Shown here: positions 17,797-26,432 of the stretch, piece by piece | How the letters are laid out: every line of letters begins with the position of its first letter | Position numbering within the stretch: the first letter of the stretch is position 1 | NCBI RefSeq assembly: GCF_900129795.1 | Contig: NZ_FQWW01000001.1 | Location: 62,001 to 126,000, forward strand | Length of the DNA stretch: 64,000 bases | Reading direction: 5' to 3' | From: Flavobacterium sp. CF108 | GTDB lineage: Bacteria; Bacteroidota; Bacteroidia; Flavobacteriales; Flavobacteriaceae | The notes under the pieces: model-generated | Seen by the model: the letters and a program-made list of their open reading frames with translations, nothing else | The model's database searches: none | Told to the model about the DNA's origin: nothing | Translations under genes and position numbers: made by a program

Positions 17797-17963
17797 TTTG
17801 CCACGAATTTGCTTCGCCTGTTCGCTATCGCTCGAGTCACGAATTTTCACGAATTAATATTTTTGTCAGTTCGAGCGAAGTCGAGAACACATACGCATCT
17901 TGACTTCGCTCGATGTGACACTTCAAACAAATTCGTGAAAATTCGTGCAATTCGTGGCAAAAA
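17797..17963. repeat. Large nested inverted repeat (CACGAATT / GAGCGAAGTCGA)
   Basis: Outer arms TTTTGCCACGAATTTG and TTCACGAATTAA pair with AAATTCGTGAAAATTCG and AATTCGTGGCAAAA. The inner part has AGTTCGAGCGAAGTCGAGA facing TTGACTTCGCTCGA. It fills the space between the convergent YpdA-like and selO genes and may terminate transcripts from both. Confidence 0.75.
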
Positions 17964-17967
17964 AAAT

Positions 17968-19542
17968 CTAAGAACTACAAGAAAGCATAGAACATCCCAC
18001 TTTAGATCTCGCCCAATCTGGTCGTTTTGCAAACCATTTTTCGTATTCCGGTTGTTCATCGTATGGCTTTTGCAATAATGTATACAACTCGTTTATCAAC
18101 GAATAATCTTCTTTATCAGCAACATCTATAGCTAATTGTGCCATATAATTTCGAAGCACATATTTCGGATTAATTAAGTTCATTTTTTGTGAACGTTCTT
18201 CATCCGATAATTCTTCAGTGTTCAATCTATCCAAATAAACGGTAAACCATTTTTTCCAGGCATCTAAAATATCTCCCGAAACTTCTTCGATTTTATAAAA
18301 CGAGAATTGAATTTTCTCAATCGCTTTTTCAACAGAATCAGATTTTTTAACGGAACTTAAATTTCTAAAAAAGATTGTCATATCGGTTTCTGTCAATTGT
18401 AAAGTCGCTTCCAGATTATCGGTTAAATCATTATCAATTTGAGCAGAAGTTGAAATAAACAATCCTAATTTATTTAGAAACATTTCCTTATAATCTAAAA
18501 TAAAATCATCCATAAATGATTCTAAGATTTTTTCTAATTCTTCTGTTTCATTAATCAAAGGATAAATTGCATTGGCCAATTGGTATAAATTCCAATGTGC
18601 GACTTGCGGTTGATTCCCAAAGCGGTATCTTTTATTTTGACTGTCTGTAGTATTTGGTGTCCAGTTTGGATCGTAATTTTCAAGCCATCCGTAAGGTCCG
18701 TAATCAATCGTGATGCCGTGAATTGACATATTATCTGTATTCATTACACCATGAACAAAACCAACTCGCTGCCAGTCCAAGATCATTTCGCGGGTTGTAT
18801 CAGCTACTTTTTTAAAGAATTGTAAATATTGTTCTTTTGGTTCGCCAGTAATTTCAGGGAAATAATGTTTGATATTGTATTCTACAAACTGCTTTAAATT
18901 TTTAAGTTCGTTTCTGGCAGTCAGCATTTCAAAACTTCCAAAACGGATAAAAGAAGGCGCAACACGACATACAATCGCACCATTTTCGTAAGCAGGATTT
19001 CCGTTGTATAAAACGTCACGCAAAACCTGATCTCCGGAAAGAATCAACGAAAGTGATCGGGTAGTGGGAACACCTAAATGATACATGGCTTCGGCACATA
19101 AATATTCTCTTATTGACGAACGTAAAACTGCCAAACCATCAGCAGTTCTGGAATACGGTGTTTTTCCCGCACCTTTTAATTGAAGGGTAAAAAACTGATT
19201 GTTATTTTCAACCTCAGTTAAATTGATTGCGCGGCCGTCGCCCAATTGTCCGGCCCAGTTCCCGAATTGATGTCCGGCGTAACACATCGCGTAAGGGTTT
19301 GTTTCAGGAAGAATTTCTTTTCCTGAAAAAATATTCAAAAATTCCTCTGATTGAATTTCGTCTTTTGAAATTCCAACCAATTCAGCAACTTCTTCAGAAG
19401 CATGAATTAATTTTGGATTTGAAGGTTTTGTTGGATTTACGTATGAAAATGCGGTGTTTCTAACTTGACGAATTTCATTTGTTAAGTCTGTATCTGCGGG
19501 CAATTCGGCAGTAAATCGATTATTTATTTTTAAATTTTTCAT
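17968..19542 (-). CDS. selO: Protein adenylyltransferase SelO
   Basis: 524 residues, full length for SelO (YdiU). This pseudokinase-fold enzyme transfers AMP from ATP to Ser, Thr or Tyr of target proteins in redox stress. Visible: AGHQFGNWAGQLGDGRA, KGAGKTPYSRTADGLAVLRS, GVMNTDNMSIHG and the metal-binding TIDYGPYGW. The C-terminus ends GCSMLSCSS, with cysteine at the position that is selenocysteine in animal SelO. msrA lies 125 bp upstream in the same direction, past a repeat. Confidence 0.95.
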   Translation of the reverse strand: MKNLKINNRFTAELPADTDLTNEIRQVRNTAFSYVNPTKPSNPKLIHASEEVAELVGISKDEIQSEEFLNIFSGKEILPETNPYAMCYAGHQFGNWAGQLGDGRAINLTEVENNNQFFTLQLKGAGKTPYSRTADGLAVLRSSIREYLCAEAMYHLGVPTTRSLSLILSGDQVLRDVLYNGNPAYENGAIVCRVAPSFIRFGSFEMLTARNELKNLKQFVEYNIKHYFPEITGEPKEQYLQFFKKVADTTREMILDWQRVGFVHGVMNTDNMSIHGITIDYGPYGWLENYDPNWTPNTTDSQNKRYRFGNQPQVAHWNLYQLANAIYPLINETEELEKILESFMDDFILDYKEMFLNKLGLFISTSAQIDNDLTDNLEATLQLTETDMTIFFRNLSSVKKSDSVEKAIEKIQFSFYKIEEVSGDILDAWKKWFTVYLDRLNTEELSDEERSQKMNLINPKYVLRNYMAQLAIDVADKEDYSLINELYTLLQKPYDEQPEYEKWFAKRPDWARSKVGCSMLSCSS

Positions 19543-19558
19543 TGAGTTTTTATGTTTG

Positions 19559-19658
19559 GGCCACAGATTATACAGATTAAAAAGATTTTTCCTCTTTTGC
19601 TTGTAAATTTAATCTACACAGATTTAAAAAAATCCTTTTAATCTGTGTAATCTGTGGC
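19559..19658. repeat. CACAGATTA inverted repeat between msrA and selO
   Basis: Left arm GGCCACAGATTATACAGATT (from 19559) with AAAAAGATTTTT, right arm AAATCCTTTTAATCTGTG and TAATCTGTGGC (to 19658). A typical intergenic hairpin of this genome; no gene. Confidence 0.7.
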
Positions 19659-19667
19659 TAAAAAAAA

Positions 19668-20201
19668 TTAGCTAACTAATTTATCAGCATACATTTTTTT
19701 AAGTTTTTGAACTTTCGGGTCAATTACAAGCTGACAATATCTTGCTTCCTGATTGTTGTTGTAATAATCCTGATGATAATCTTCGGCTTCATAAAACACT
19801 TCAAAAGGTTTTAACTGCGTAACAATTGGATCGGCATAAACAGGCTGAACTTCTTCAAAAACCTTTTCTGCTATTTCTTTTTGTGATTCATCATGATACA
19901 AAACTATCGAACGATATTGTGTTCCGTTGTCGCCACCCTGACGATTTATGGTTGTTGGATCGTGACTTGTCATGAAAACGGTTAGCAAATCATGATATGA
20001 AATTATGTCAGAATCAAAAGTAACCTGAATAACTTCTGCGTGACCTGTTCGTCCTGTACATACTTCGCGGTATGCCGGATTCTTTATAAAACCATCTGAA
20101 AATCCAGATTTTATTGTCTCAACTCCTTTTAAACGCTGAATTACAGCTTCTACACACCAAAAACATCCACCACCAAAAGTGGCTGTTGATAAATTTTCCA
20201 T
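19668..20201 (-). CDS. msrA: Peptide-methionine (S)-S-oxide reductase
   Basis: 177 residues. The catalytic motif GGGCFWC places the nucleophile at Cys13; DGFIKNPAYREVCTGRTGHAEVIQV and HDPTTINRQGGDNGTQYRS (written here in part) are the typical MsrA substrate segments. Repairs oxidised methionine in proteins with electrons from thioredoxin. No MsrB domain is fused. Neighbouring selO suggests an oxidative-damage response locus, though a repeat lies between them. Confidence 0.95.
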   Translation of the reverse strand: MENLSTATFGGGCFWCVEAVIQRLKGVETIKSGFSDGFIKNPAYREVCTGRTGHAEVIQVTFDSDIISYHDLLTVFMTSHDPTTINRQGGDNGTQYRSIVLYHDESQKEIAEKVFEEVQPVYADPIVTQLKPFEVFYEAEDYHQDYYNNNQEARYCQLVIDPKVQKLKKMYADKLVS

Positions 20202-20356
20202 AAATGTAAAAATAGCTTAAAGTTTACATGCCCTATTAACCTGATAGAATATTGTGATAATTTATCTAAAAAATAGCTGTTAAACTAAAGATATTAAAAG
20301 TTTTCTTAAAGTTTGAAGTTTAGAATTGATAAATTCTCAATTTTAGAAAAAAGCAA

Positions 20357-20364
20357 TATATTTG
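20357..20364 (+). promoter_or_regulatory. -7 box of the class V aminotransferase gene
   Basis: TATATTTG, 22 nt before the ATG at 20387. No well-placed TTG -33 element. Confidence 0.5.
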
Positions 20365-20386
20365 CAGTTAAACACAGGCACAACAA

Positions 20387-21874
20387 ATGAATACCAAAAA
20401 TAGTACCATCAGTCTAGAAACTTATTTTCAGGATTTTAGACAACATATTGTTGGCATAGATCAGGAATTTATGTCACCTTTTGGCAAAAAAAACATTGTT
20501 TATACCGATTGGACTGCCAGCGGAAGGCTGTACAGACCAATTGAGGAGAAACTTTTGAATCAATTTGGACCGTTTGTTGCCAACACGCATACAGAAACTA
20601 CGGTGTCAGGTACTGCTATGACAAAGGCATATCATCACGCAAGACATATTATAAAACGTCATACAAACGCAAGTGAAGATGATGTTTTAATTACAGATGG
20701 AACCGGAATGACTGGGGTTATCAATAAATTTCAGCGTATTTTAGGTTTAAAAATCCCTGAAAACCTTAAAAATTTCACCACAGTTCCTGCTGAAAAAAAG
20801 CCTATTGTTTTTATTTCTCATATGGAGCATCATTCTAATCAAACTTCATGGTTAGAAACTATTGCTGATGTTGAGATTATTCCGTCTTGCGAAAAAGGAC
20901 TGTTTTGTCTGGATAATTTAGAATTGTTATTACAGAAATACAGCGACAGAACTATAAAAATTGCATCAATTACCTCTTGTTCAAATGTTACAGGTATAAA
21001 AACGCCGTTTCATGAAGCTGCAAAATTAATGCATAAATATAACGGTGTTTGTTTTGTAGATTTTGCCTGCTCAGGTCCTTATGTAGAAATTGACATGCAT
21101 CCTGCAGATCCTGAATCTTATTTGGATGCGATTTTCTTTTCTCCGCATAAATTTCTTGGAGGCCCAGGAACTTCGGGGGTTTTAATTTTCAATAAAAAAT
21201 TATATAATAATATGATTCCGGATTGTCCGGGTGGAGGAACAGTTAGCTGGACAAACCCTTGGGGCGAACATAAATATATTGATAATATCGAGGATCGAGA
21301 AGATGGCGGAACTCCGGGATTTCTTCAGGTTATTAAAACGGCTTTGGCAATTGAGCTGAAGGAAGAAATGGGAATTGAGAACATTTTACAGCGCGAACAC
21401 GAAATTGTCGATTTTGTTTTTAGTCAGTTAGATCCTATTGAAAATATTAAAATTTTAGCGGGTCAGCATAAAAACCGTTTGGGTGTAATCTCCTTTTTTA
21501 TTGAGGATTTACATTTTAATTTGGGTGTAAAATTATTGAATGATAAATTTGGGGTTCAGACTCGCGGCGGATGCAGCTGTGCGGGAACTTACGGTCATTA
21601 TTTACTGCACGTAGATCAGGAAACTTCTAATAAACTGGTTAATGAAATTACGATTGGTGATTTAATTAAAAAACCGGGATGGATTAGAATGTCAATTCAT
21701 CCAACTACGACGGATGAGGAAATTACTTTTGTTTGTAATAGTATTATAGACTTGGCTAAAAATCATAAAGCCTGGGCTTTAGATTATTCTTACAATAAAG
21801 ATACTAATGAATTTGTTCATAAAAACGCTGCTTCATTTGAGGATGAATTGGTGAAGGGCTGGTTTAAATCTTAA
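20387..21874 (+). CDS. Class V aminotransferase-fold PLP enzyme (cysteine-desulfurase-like)
   Basis: 495 residues, longer than the about 400 of IscS/SufS. The PLP lysine is Lys255 in FSPHKFLGGPGTSG, with VDFACSGPYVEID before it as the cofactor Asp segment. A Cys-rich loop RGGCSCAGTYGHYLL lies where cysteine desulfurases have their active cysteine region. It resembles a widespread group of class V enzymes with undefined substrate; desulfurase or selenocysteine-lyase activity is possible, not shown. Transcribed alone. Confidence 0.75.
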   Translation: MNTKNSTISLETYFQDFRQHIVGIDQEFMSPFGKKNIVYTDWTASGRLYRPIEEKLLNQFGPFVANTHTETTVSGTAMTKAYHHARHIIKRHTNASEDDVLITDGTGMTGVINKFQRILGLKIPENLKNFTTVPAEKKPIVFISHMEHHSNQTSWLETIADVEIIPSCEKGLFCLDNLELLLQKYSDRTIKIASITSCSNVTGIKTPFHEAAKLMHKYNGVCFVDFACSGPYVEIDMHPADPESYLDAIFFSPHKFLGGPGTSGVLIFNKKLYNNMIPDCPGGGTVSWTNPWGEHKYIDNIEDREDGGTPGFLQVIKTALAIELKEEMGIENILQREHEIVDFVFSQLDPIENIKILAGQHKNRLGVISFFIEDLHFNLGVKLLNDKFGVQTRGGCSCAGTYGHYLLHVDQETSNKLVNEITIGDLIKKPGWIRMSIHPTTTDEEITFVCNSIIDLAKNHKAWALDYSYNKDTNEFVHKNAASFEDELVKGWFKS

Positions 21875-21976
21875 TTTATCTTGGTGTTTTTTTTCGCAAA
21901 GTGCACGAAGGTTTTTGTTTTAAAAGCTAGCTTTTTTTAAGATCGCAAAGCTAGATTTTCTAATATACGATATAGT

Positions 21977-22009
21977 AAACCCGACAGGTTTTTAAAACCT
22001 GTCGGGTTT
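21977..22009. terminator. Terminator hairpin, copy 1
   Basis: 16-bp perfect stem AAACCCGACAGGTTTT (21977-21992) with 21994-22009; T-rich on the right. The same stem recurs at 22182 and 31707 and in a variant at 42870. Confidence 0.75.
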
Positions 22010-22181
22010 GTTGTTTTTCTGAAGATGGGTTGGTGGCTGGTTTTAAATCATATTTATTTTACTGTAGCTTTTAATTTTAACGCAAAGTTCGCTAAGTTTT
22101 TTCGCAAAGTGTACGAAGTTTTTTAGTTTAAAAAGCAAGTTTTTTTAAGGTCGCAAAGCTAGATTTTCTATACGATATAGT

Positions 22182-22214
22182 AAACCCGACAGGTTTTTAA
22201 AACCTGTCGGGTTT
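22182..22214. terminator. Terminator hairpin, copy 2
   Basis: Same stem as at 21977-22009, within the second tandem unit. Confidence 0.7.
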
Positions 22215-22232
22215 GTTCGTTTTAAAATATAT

Positions 22233-22272
22233 AAAATAAGCCCGAGAGTTTCAAAACTCTCGGGCTTATTTT
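22233..22272. terminator. Terminator hairpin with a different stem
   Basis: 19-bp stem AAAATAAGCCCGAGAGTTT (22233-22251) with its complement at 22254-22272. A/T tracts on both sides make it bidirectional; it suits the minus-strand gene ending at 22369. Confidence 0.75.
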
Positions 22273-22368
22273 ATAATTGATATTCTCAAACCAAACTTTG
22301 AGATCTTAAAAAACTTTTATAAAACAAAAATCTTAGCGCACTTTGCGTTAAAAAAAAGCTTTTCTACA

Positions 22369-22839
22369 TTACTTAGATTCCTGGAATTTCTTAAGGGAAA
22401 GTAAGGCTTGTTCCTGAATTTTTTTATGGAAAAACCCTGTCCAGCCTAATAAATATCCGGTTGGTCCAAAGGCTTGTTTTGACCATTTCCAAACATCAAA
22501 ATTATCAGTATGTTTGATGATTAGACCATCTTGGAAAACAAATTCGGCAGAAATTCTATTGATTACATTACGATTTGTTTTGCTGAAATTATAAGCTGCA
22601 ACCCATTTTGCAGAACCCGTAAATTCATCCGCTTTTACGTCAAAGAATTCAATTTTGATATTTCCTTTGCTTCTAATAAGGAGCATTTCCCACATTTTCG
22701 AAACTTGTTCTTCTTTTAATAAACCAAAGGCCGGATCAATAAAATGTATTTTTGGATGATAACATTCAGCCATTGTTTTAAAATCAGAATTGGCAAAAGC
22801 AGTATAGAACTTTGTAATTAAAGCTTCGTTGGGAGTCAT
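22369..22839 (-). CDS. NTF2-like / SnoaL-like domain protein
   Basis: 156 residues. The N-terminal part has the cone fold sequence FYTAFANSDFKTMAECYHP and IHFIDPAFGLL, continuing to KHTDNFDVWKWSKQAFG, as in nuclear-transport-factor-2-like proteins of the SnoaL group. These are small-ligand-binding or isomerase-like; no catalytic pair can be assigned. Single gene, 58 bp after the next one. Confidence 0.75.
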   Translation of the reverse strand: MTPNEALITKFYTAFANSDFKTMAECYHPKIHFIDPAFGLLKEEQVSKMWEMLLIRSKGNIKIEFFDVKADEFTGSAKWVAAYNFSKTNRNVINRISAEFVFQDGLIIKHTDNFDVWKWSKQAFGPTGYLLGWTGFFHKKIQEQALLSLKKFQESK

Positions 22840-22897
22840 AAATTTGGAAATTAGAATATAATTATAAATATAAGATTTATTTTATAAAATATTGTAT

Positions 22898-23422
22898 TTA
22901 TAAAACACTAATTTCTTTTGCGGTGTCGTAACTCTTTTTAGATTTATCGTAAGCCGTTGAAAAATAATTCTTTTTGTTATGTGCAGTAAAGTATCCGGTT
23001 TCGTTTCCAAAAGTATTAGAACCTCCGTTTATGATAAATCGAACAGCATAAACATCATTTTTTTTAAGTTTAGCAAATTCAGCAGGAGTAAAGTAATAGT
23101 ATGAAGTTGTTTTTCCTTCGGATGATTCTTTTACGTTTTTGTCTGTACAGGCAATAACATCGGCATTAGCCAAATCTACATAAAGACCCCCGGCAATTCT
23201 AGCCTTATCATTTGAAGTTGCAATTGTGATTTTTAAAACGCCGCCTTTATCTGTTTTTGCAATCTGAATGCTGGCTTCGCCCGTAAAAGCATATTTTTCG
23301 CAGATAAAAGTATATTCCTGCGTTGCCGGAAAAGGCTGAGATCCTTTTACACTCATGGTTTGCTGCGCATTTGCAAAGATTGAAATAAACAGTAATAAAA
23401 GAAGAGGCAATTTTAATTTCAT
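22898..23422 (-). CDS. Secreted protein of unknown function
   Basis: 174 residues with a signal peptide (MKLKLPLLLLLFISIFANAQ). The mature part is beta-rich and polar, without a motif I recognise. It follows the small lipoprotein gene by 12 bp and belongs to the same minus-strand run as the M23 peptidase, suggesting an envelope operon. Confidence 0.6.
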   Translation of the reverse strand: MKLKLPLLLLLFISIFANAQQTMSVKGSQPFPATQEYTFICEKYAFTGEASIQIAKTDKGGVLKITIATSNDKARIAGGLYVDLANADVIACTDKNVKESSEGKTTSYYYFTPAEFAKLKKNDVYAVRFIINGGSNTFGNETGYFTAHNKKNYFSTAYDKSKKSYDTAKEISVL

Positions 23423-23434
23423 ATATAGTTACTT

Positions 23435-23911
23435 TTATTGTTCGGCTGCTTTTGCGTCAAACTTTTCATCCCAATCCATTGATTTAATGGCAGATATTAA
23501 GTTCTCTTCATTTACAAAAATGCGAAGTTCTTTGTTTGCCACTTTTTTACTGTATAAAGCGTGATAGCGGTAAATTACTTCTTGTTTGGTTTTGTAAACG
23601 CCATCTAATTTTAAATCAATAAAACTTCCATAATATTGTCTAAATCTGGTACAGGTTTTAGTCAATCGTTCTTCAGTCGTGTTTTCTCTAACAGACTGAG
23701 TAACTTCGGTTTCATTAAAAGGTTTAAACTTTGATGTATTACATGTTTCTAAAACTCTTTTGCCTAATTCATATGCTTTTTTCTGCTGTTCTGAACTAAT
23801 ATCGGCGTTAGAAACTTTTTTAATTTTTAAATCTTCCGTATCTCTACTTACAGTTTTCGATTTACATCCAATTAATAACAACAAACATATAATCAATCCC
23901 GCTTTCTTCAT
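23435..23911 (-). CDS. Small lipoprotein of unknown function
   Basis: 158 residues from ATG 23911 (MKKAGLIICLLLLIGC); an ATG at 23917 is also possible. The lipobox LLIGC predicts lipid attachment at Cys16. The rest is charged and mixed; no known family. Its start lies within 10 bp of the M23 peptidase stop, so it is probably translated from the same mRNA. Confidence 0.65.
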   Translation of the reverse strand: MKKAGLIICLLLLIGCKSKTVSRDTEDLKIKKVSNADISSEQQKKAYELGKRVLETCNTSKFKPFNETEVTQSVRENTTEERLTKTCTRFRQYYGSFIDLKLDGVYKTKQEVIYRYHALYSKKVANKELRIFVNEENLISAIKSMDWDEKFDAKAAEQ

Positions 23912-23917
23912 AATCAT

Positions 23918-24595
23918 TTAAGTTATTTTTAATAATAAGTTTGGGTCGGGACAGTTTTCTATATAAAAATTTAAATCGTTTGTGTTGCAGACTCCGGGAT
24001 AATCGCCCCATTTGTCTCCTAAGTTTTTTATAATCTGAAAGTGAACATGAGGTGCATAATCTCCGTTAACAGTTGAATTTCCTAAAGCTCCAATTTGTTC
24101 GCCTTTCTTAAAAATTGTCCCAACGGTAAGGTTTTCTATACTTTCTAACGATAAATGTCCGTATAAAGTATAAAATTTCTCATTTTCTACTTCATGTTCT
24201 AATATTATAGTAGGGCCGTAATCTCCTAAACCCTTATTATTTTGAAAACTGTGTACTTTTCCGTCAAGCGCTGCTAAAACCGCAGTTGCAGCTTTTGCCC
24301 ATAAATCAAGGCCAATGTGAATATTTCTTTCCGGAACCGAATCATTTTTAAAAATGGTGCTTCTTTTATATAAGTTGCGTCCTTCAATGTAACCGCCGTA
24401 AGCAACTTCGGCATTATTATCAGCAAGGTAGGCAAAAATAAAACGCTCAAAATCTGCAGAGGTTTCGGGTTTACTTTCGACTAAATCGGTATTGGTTATG
24501 GACAAATCTAAAGGAAGGTATTTTGAAAAATCAATAGAAGCATCAATTACTTTAGTAGGTGGTAAGGCTTTTAATATAGATACAAGGGATTTCAT
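23918..24595 (-). CDS. M23-family metallopeptidase (LytM-like)
   Basis: 225 residues. The zinc motif is complete: H93xxxD97 (NIHIGLD), H147 (LYGHLS) and the HxH pair 183/185 (PHVHFQ). By family it is an endopeptidase cutting peptidoglycan cross-links or glycine bridges. Unusually no signal peptide or membrane anchor is visible: the N-terminus is MKSLVSILKALPPTK. Either export differs, or the protein acts on another substrate inside. First of three genes with the lipoprotein and the secreted protein. Confidence 0.85.
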   Translation of the reverse strand: MKSLVSILKALPPTKVIDASIDFSKYLPLDLSITNTDLVESKPETSADFERFIFAYLADNNAEVAYGGYIEGRNLYKRSTIFKNDSVPERNIHIGLDLWAKAATAVLAALDGKVHSFQNNKGLGDYGPTIILEHEVENEKFYTLYGHLSLESIENLTVGTIFKKGEQIGALGNSTVNGDYAPHVHFQIIKNLGDKWGDYPGVCNTNDLNFYIENCPDPNLLLKIT

Positions 24596-24606
24596 AAAAA
24601 TTAAAT

Positions 24607-25272
24607 TTAAGCTACTTTTTCGATTATTATTAATTCATTATGAACTTCAATGCGGGGCAGCATTTTTGAAGTAAATAATTGTGAGTTTATTTCGGTAATG
24701 TATTTTCTGTTACGAACATTATGCGCTTCATCGAGAATCATGGTGTTAAATAAAATGAAGCCCTGATCTTTGAGAAGAAAACAAACTCGTTCGCTAAAAA
24801 ACTTTTCGAACAAAAAGTTTGGCATATTAGTATCTTCAAAAATATCAATAATTATTAAATCGTAACGATCTTTTGTTTTTAAAACAAATTCAAAAGCATC
24901 ATCAATAATAATTTCAAGCTGTTTGATCTCATTTAAGTTAAAATACTGATTGGCTATTTGAATCATTTCAGGATCGATTTCAACTCCTGTAATTTTGCCT
25001 TTATAGTTAATTTCGTCAACAAGGGTTTTGATTACGCTTCCGCCGGCAACTCCCAGAACCAGGATATGATCCATTTCTACTACTTTATCATAACCAATAT
25101 TTCGAAGCCCGTACCTTAATATACGCTGTAAACTTCCGTACGAATAATTTGTGTTTTCAGAATCTAAAACAAGTTCCCCATTTGCCCAGGTAATTTCGAT
25201 TACTTTGCTTCGGGTTGATTTTTTTTTGAAGATTTTTATTGGATATAGATAACTGAATAGTTTTTGAATCAT
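24607..25272 (-). CDS. Spermidine-synthase-like methyltransferase-fold protein
   Basis: 221 residues. Rossmann-type nucleotide binding at ILVLGVAGGSVIKTL, acidic end of strand 2 in ITGVEIDPEMIQIA, and IIDDAFEFV then YDLIIIDIFED, as in spermine/spermidine synthases. It lacks most of the N-terminal beta domain of true SpeE (about 280 residues), so polyamine synthesis is not certain. Lies 11 bp before the M23 gene, same direction. Confidence 0.75.
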   Translation of the reverse strand: MIQKLFSYLYPIKIFKKKSTRSKVIEITWANGELVLDSENTNYSYGSLQRILRYGLRNIGYDKVVEMDHILVLGVAGGSVIKTLVDEINYKGKITGVEIDPEMIQIANQYFNLNEIKQLEIIIDDAFEFVLKTKDRYDLIIIDIFEDTNMPNFLFEKFFSERVCFLLKDQGFILFNTMILDEAHNVRNRKYITEINSQLFTSKMLPRIEVHNELIIIEKVA

Positions 25273-25338
25273 TTTGTAATGCTTTTACTCAAAAATACCA
25301 TTTTAAATCTTTTATTTTGCAAGAAATATTAAATTTTA

Positions 25339-25890
25339 ATGAAGAAAAGACTATACAAATTCATCTTTTTTAAGCTAATGAGCTGGAAGATAGTAGGAAT
25401 AGAAAATGCTGAAGTGAAAAAATGTATATTAATGGTTATGCCGCATACAAGTAATCACGATTTTTATATTGGTCTTTTTACCCGCGGAATTTCTGGCTTA
25501 CAGATGAACTGGGTTGGAAAGAAAGAATTATTCAAGTTTCCGTTTGGTTATTATTTCAGAAATGTTGGCGGTGAACCGCTTGATCGCACCGGCGGATTAA
25601 ATAAAGTAGATTCTATCGCTGCTATTTTTAATCGTAAAGAAGTTTTTCGTTTGGCTGTTGCGCCAGAGGGAACACGAAAAGGCGTAACCGAAATTAAAAC
25701 CGGATTTTATTATATAGCGCTTAAAGCAAATGTGCCAATTGTTCCTGTTGCTTTTGATTGGGGCAAAAAAGAAGTGAATCTAGGAGAACCATTTTATCCG
25801 ACAGGAAATTATGAAGCCGATTGGGAAATTTTAAAACAGCATTATAAAGGTGTTTTAGGAAAAATTCCTGAAAACGGAATTCAAATCTAA
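25339..25890 (+). CDS. 1-Acyl-glycerol-3-phosphate acyltransferase family protein
   Basis: 183 residues, short for PlsC. The catalytic H-x4-D is in MPHTSNHDFY (about 35-40); the phosphate-binding block is APEGTRKG (about 114-121); VPIVPVAFDWG is block IV. Transfers an acyl chain to a lysophospholipid or related acceptor, probably peripheral on the inner membrane. Divergent from the spermidine-synthase-like gene. Confidence 0.82.
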   Translation: MKKRLYKFIFFKLMSWKIVGIENAEVKKCILMVMPHTSNHDFYIGLFTRGISGLQMNWVGKKELFKFPFGYYFRNVGGEPLDRTGGLNKVDSIAAIFNRKEVFRLAVAPEGTRKGVTEIKTGFYYIALKANVPIVPVAFDWGKKEVNLGEPFYPTGNYEADWEILKQHYKGVLGKIPENGIQI

Positions 25891-25973
25891 ATTTTTGATG
25901 TTTTTTTAGATTCGTGAGAATCCCTTAAATGAAAATTATTTTAAAATTTTTTCAAATACGTGAAATTTTCGAG

Positions 25974-26432
25974 CTATGGTACATAAGCCTTAAAAGTTCC
26001 GTTTTTGTAGAAAATTACAATTTTCTCAATTTCGTCTTCTTCAAAACTCAAATTTGATTTTTTGGTTTCAATCAAACTTTTAATGGATGATTTATTTTCT
26101 TCATTATTTATTGGAGTAAATAAATCTTCTCGAGAATAATTTTCATTTGATGAAGAAGGGGAGTCTGAATTTGTATTTTGAAAATTTGAGACAATTTCAT
26201 TTTCTGATTTAGGAAAATTCCCTTTTCCAACTAGAATCCAATATAAGTCTACTTCCGGAAAAACATCCAAAATTTTCATGACAAAATCAAGACTTGGCTT
26301 ATTTCTGCCAGAGAGAAGGTGAGACATACTGGAACGCTGCACGCCAATTTTATCTGCAAATAAAGAGGCATTTAGTCCATAATAATCCAGTATAATTTCC
26401 AGCCTTTTTACAAAATCATCGATGTTTACCAT
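25974..26432 (-). CDS. XRE-family transcriptional regulator
   Basis: 152 residues. A Cro/C1-type helix-turn-helix occupies about 8-65 (LFADKIGVQRSSMSHLLSGR, then KPSLDFVMKILDVFP). The remaining 85 residues are polar, Ser/Asn/Glu-rich and of unknown fold. It is divergent from the M14 peptidase gene across a gap with five copies of TTTAC-N4-GTAAA, one of which overlaps its own start codon, so it very probably binds there and represses itself. Confidence 0.88.
   Translation of the reverse strand: MVNIDDFVKRLEIILDYYGLNASLFADKIGVQRSSMSHLLSGRNKPSLDFVMKILDVFPEVDLYWILVGKGNFPKSENEIVSNFQNTNSDSPSSSNENYSREDLFTPINNEENKSSIKSLIETKKSNLSFEEDEIEKIVIFYKNGTFKAYVP

Larger units (their letters stand above)
21889..22215. 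repeat. Tandem duplicated intergenic unit
   Basis: Two copies of one unit of about 120 bp (21889-22010 and 22097-22215). Each begins TTTTTTCGCAAAGTG.ACGAAG, passes through GTCGCAAAGCTAGATTTTCT or its close variant and ACGATATAGT, and ends in the hairpin AAACCCGACAGGTTTTTAAA plus complement. The copies differ by small indels. They lie between convergent genes. Confidence 0.75.

Noticed and set aside
17767..18078. Plus-strand frame of about 100 codons over the end of selO
   Set aside because: It is made of repeat sequence and the antisense of selO; Arg/Thr/His-rich with no family resemblance.
21889..22215. CRISPR array
   Set aside because: Only two long similar units with a terminator hairpin, no regular short repeats and spacers, and no cas gene.
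24607..25272. Firm assignment as SpeE spermidine synthase
   Set aside because: It lacks most of the N-terminal domain, and no decarboxylated-SAM supply gene is nearby.
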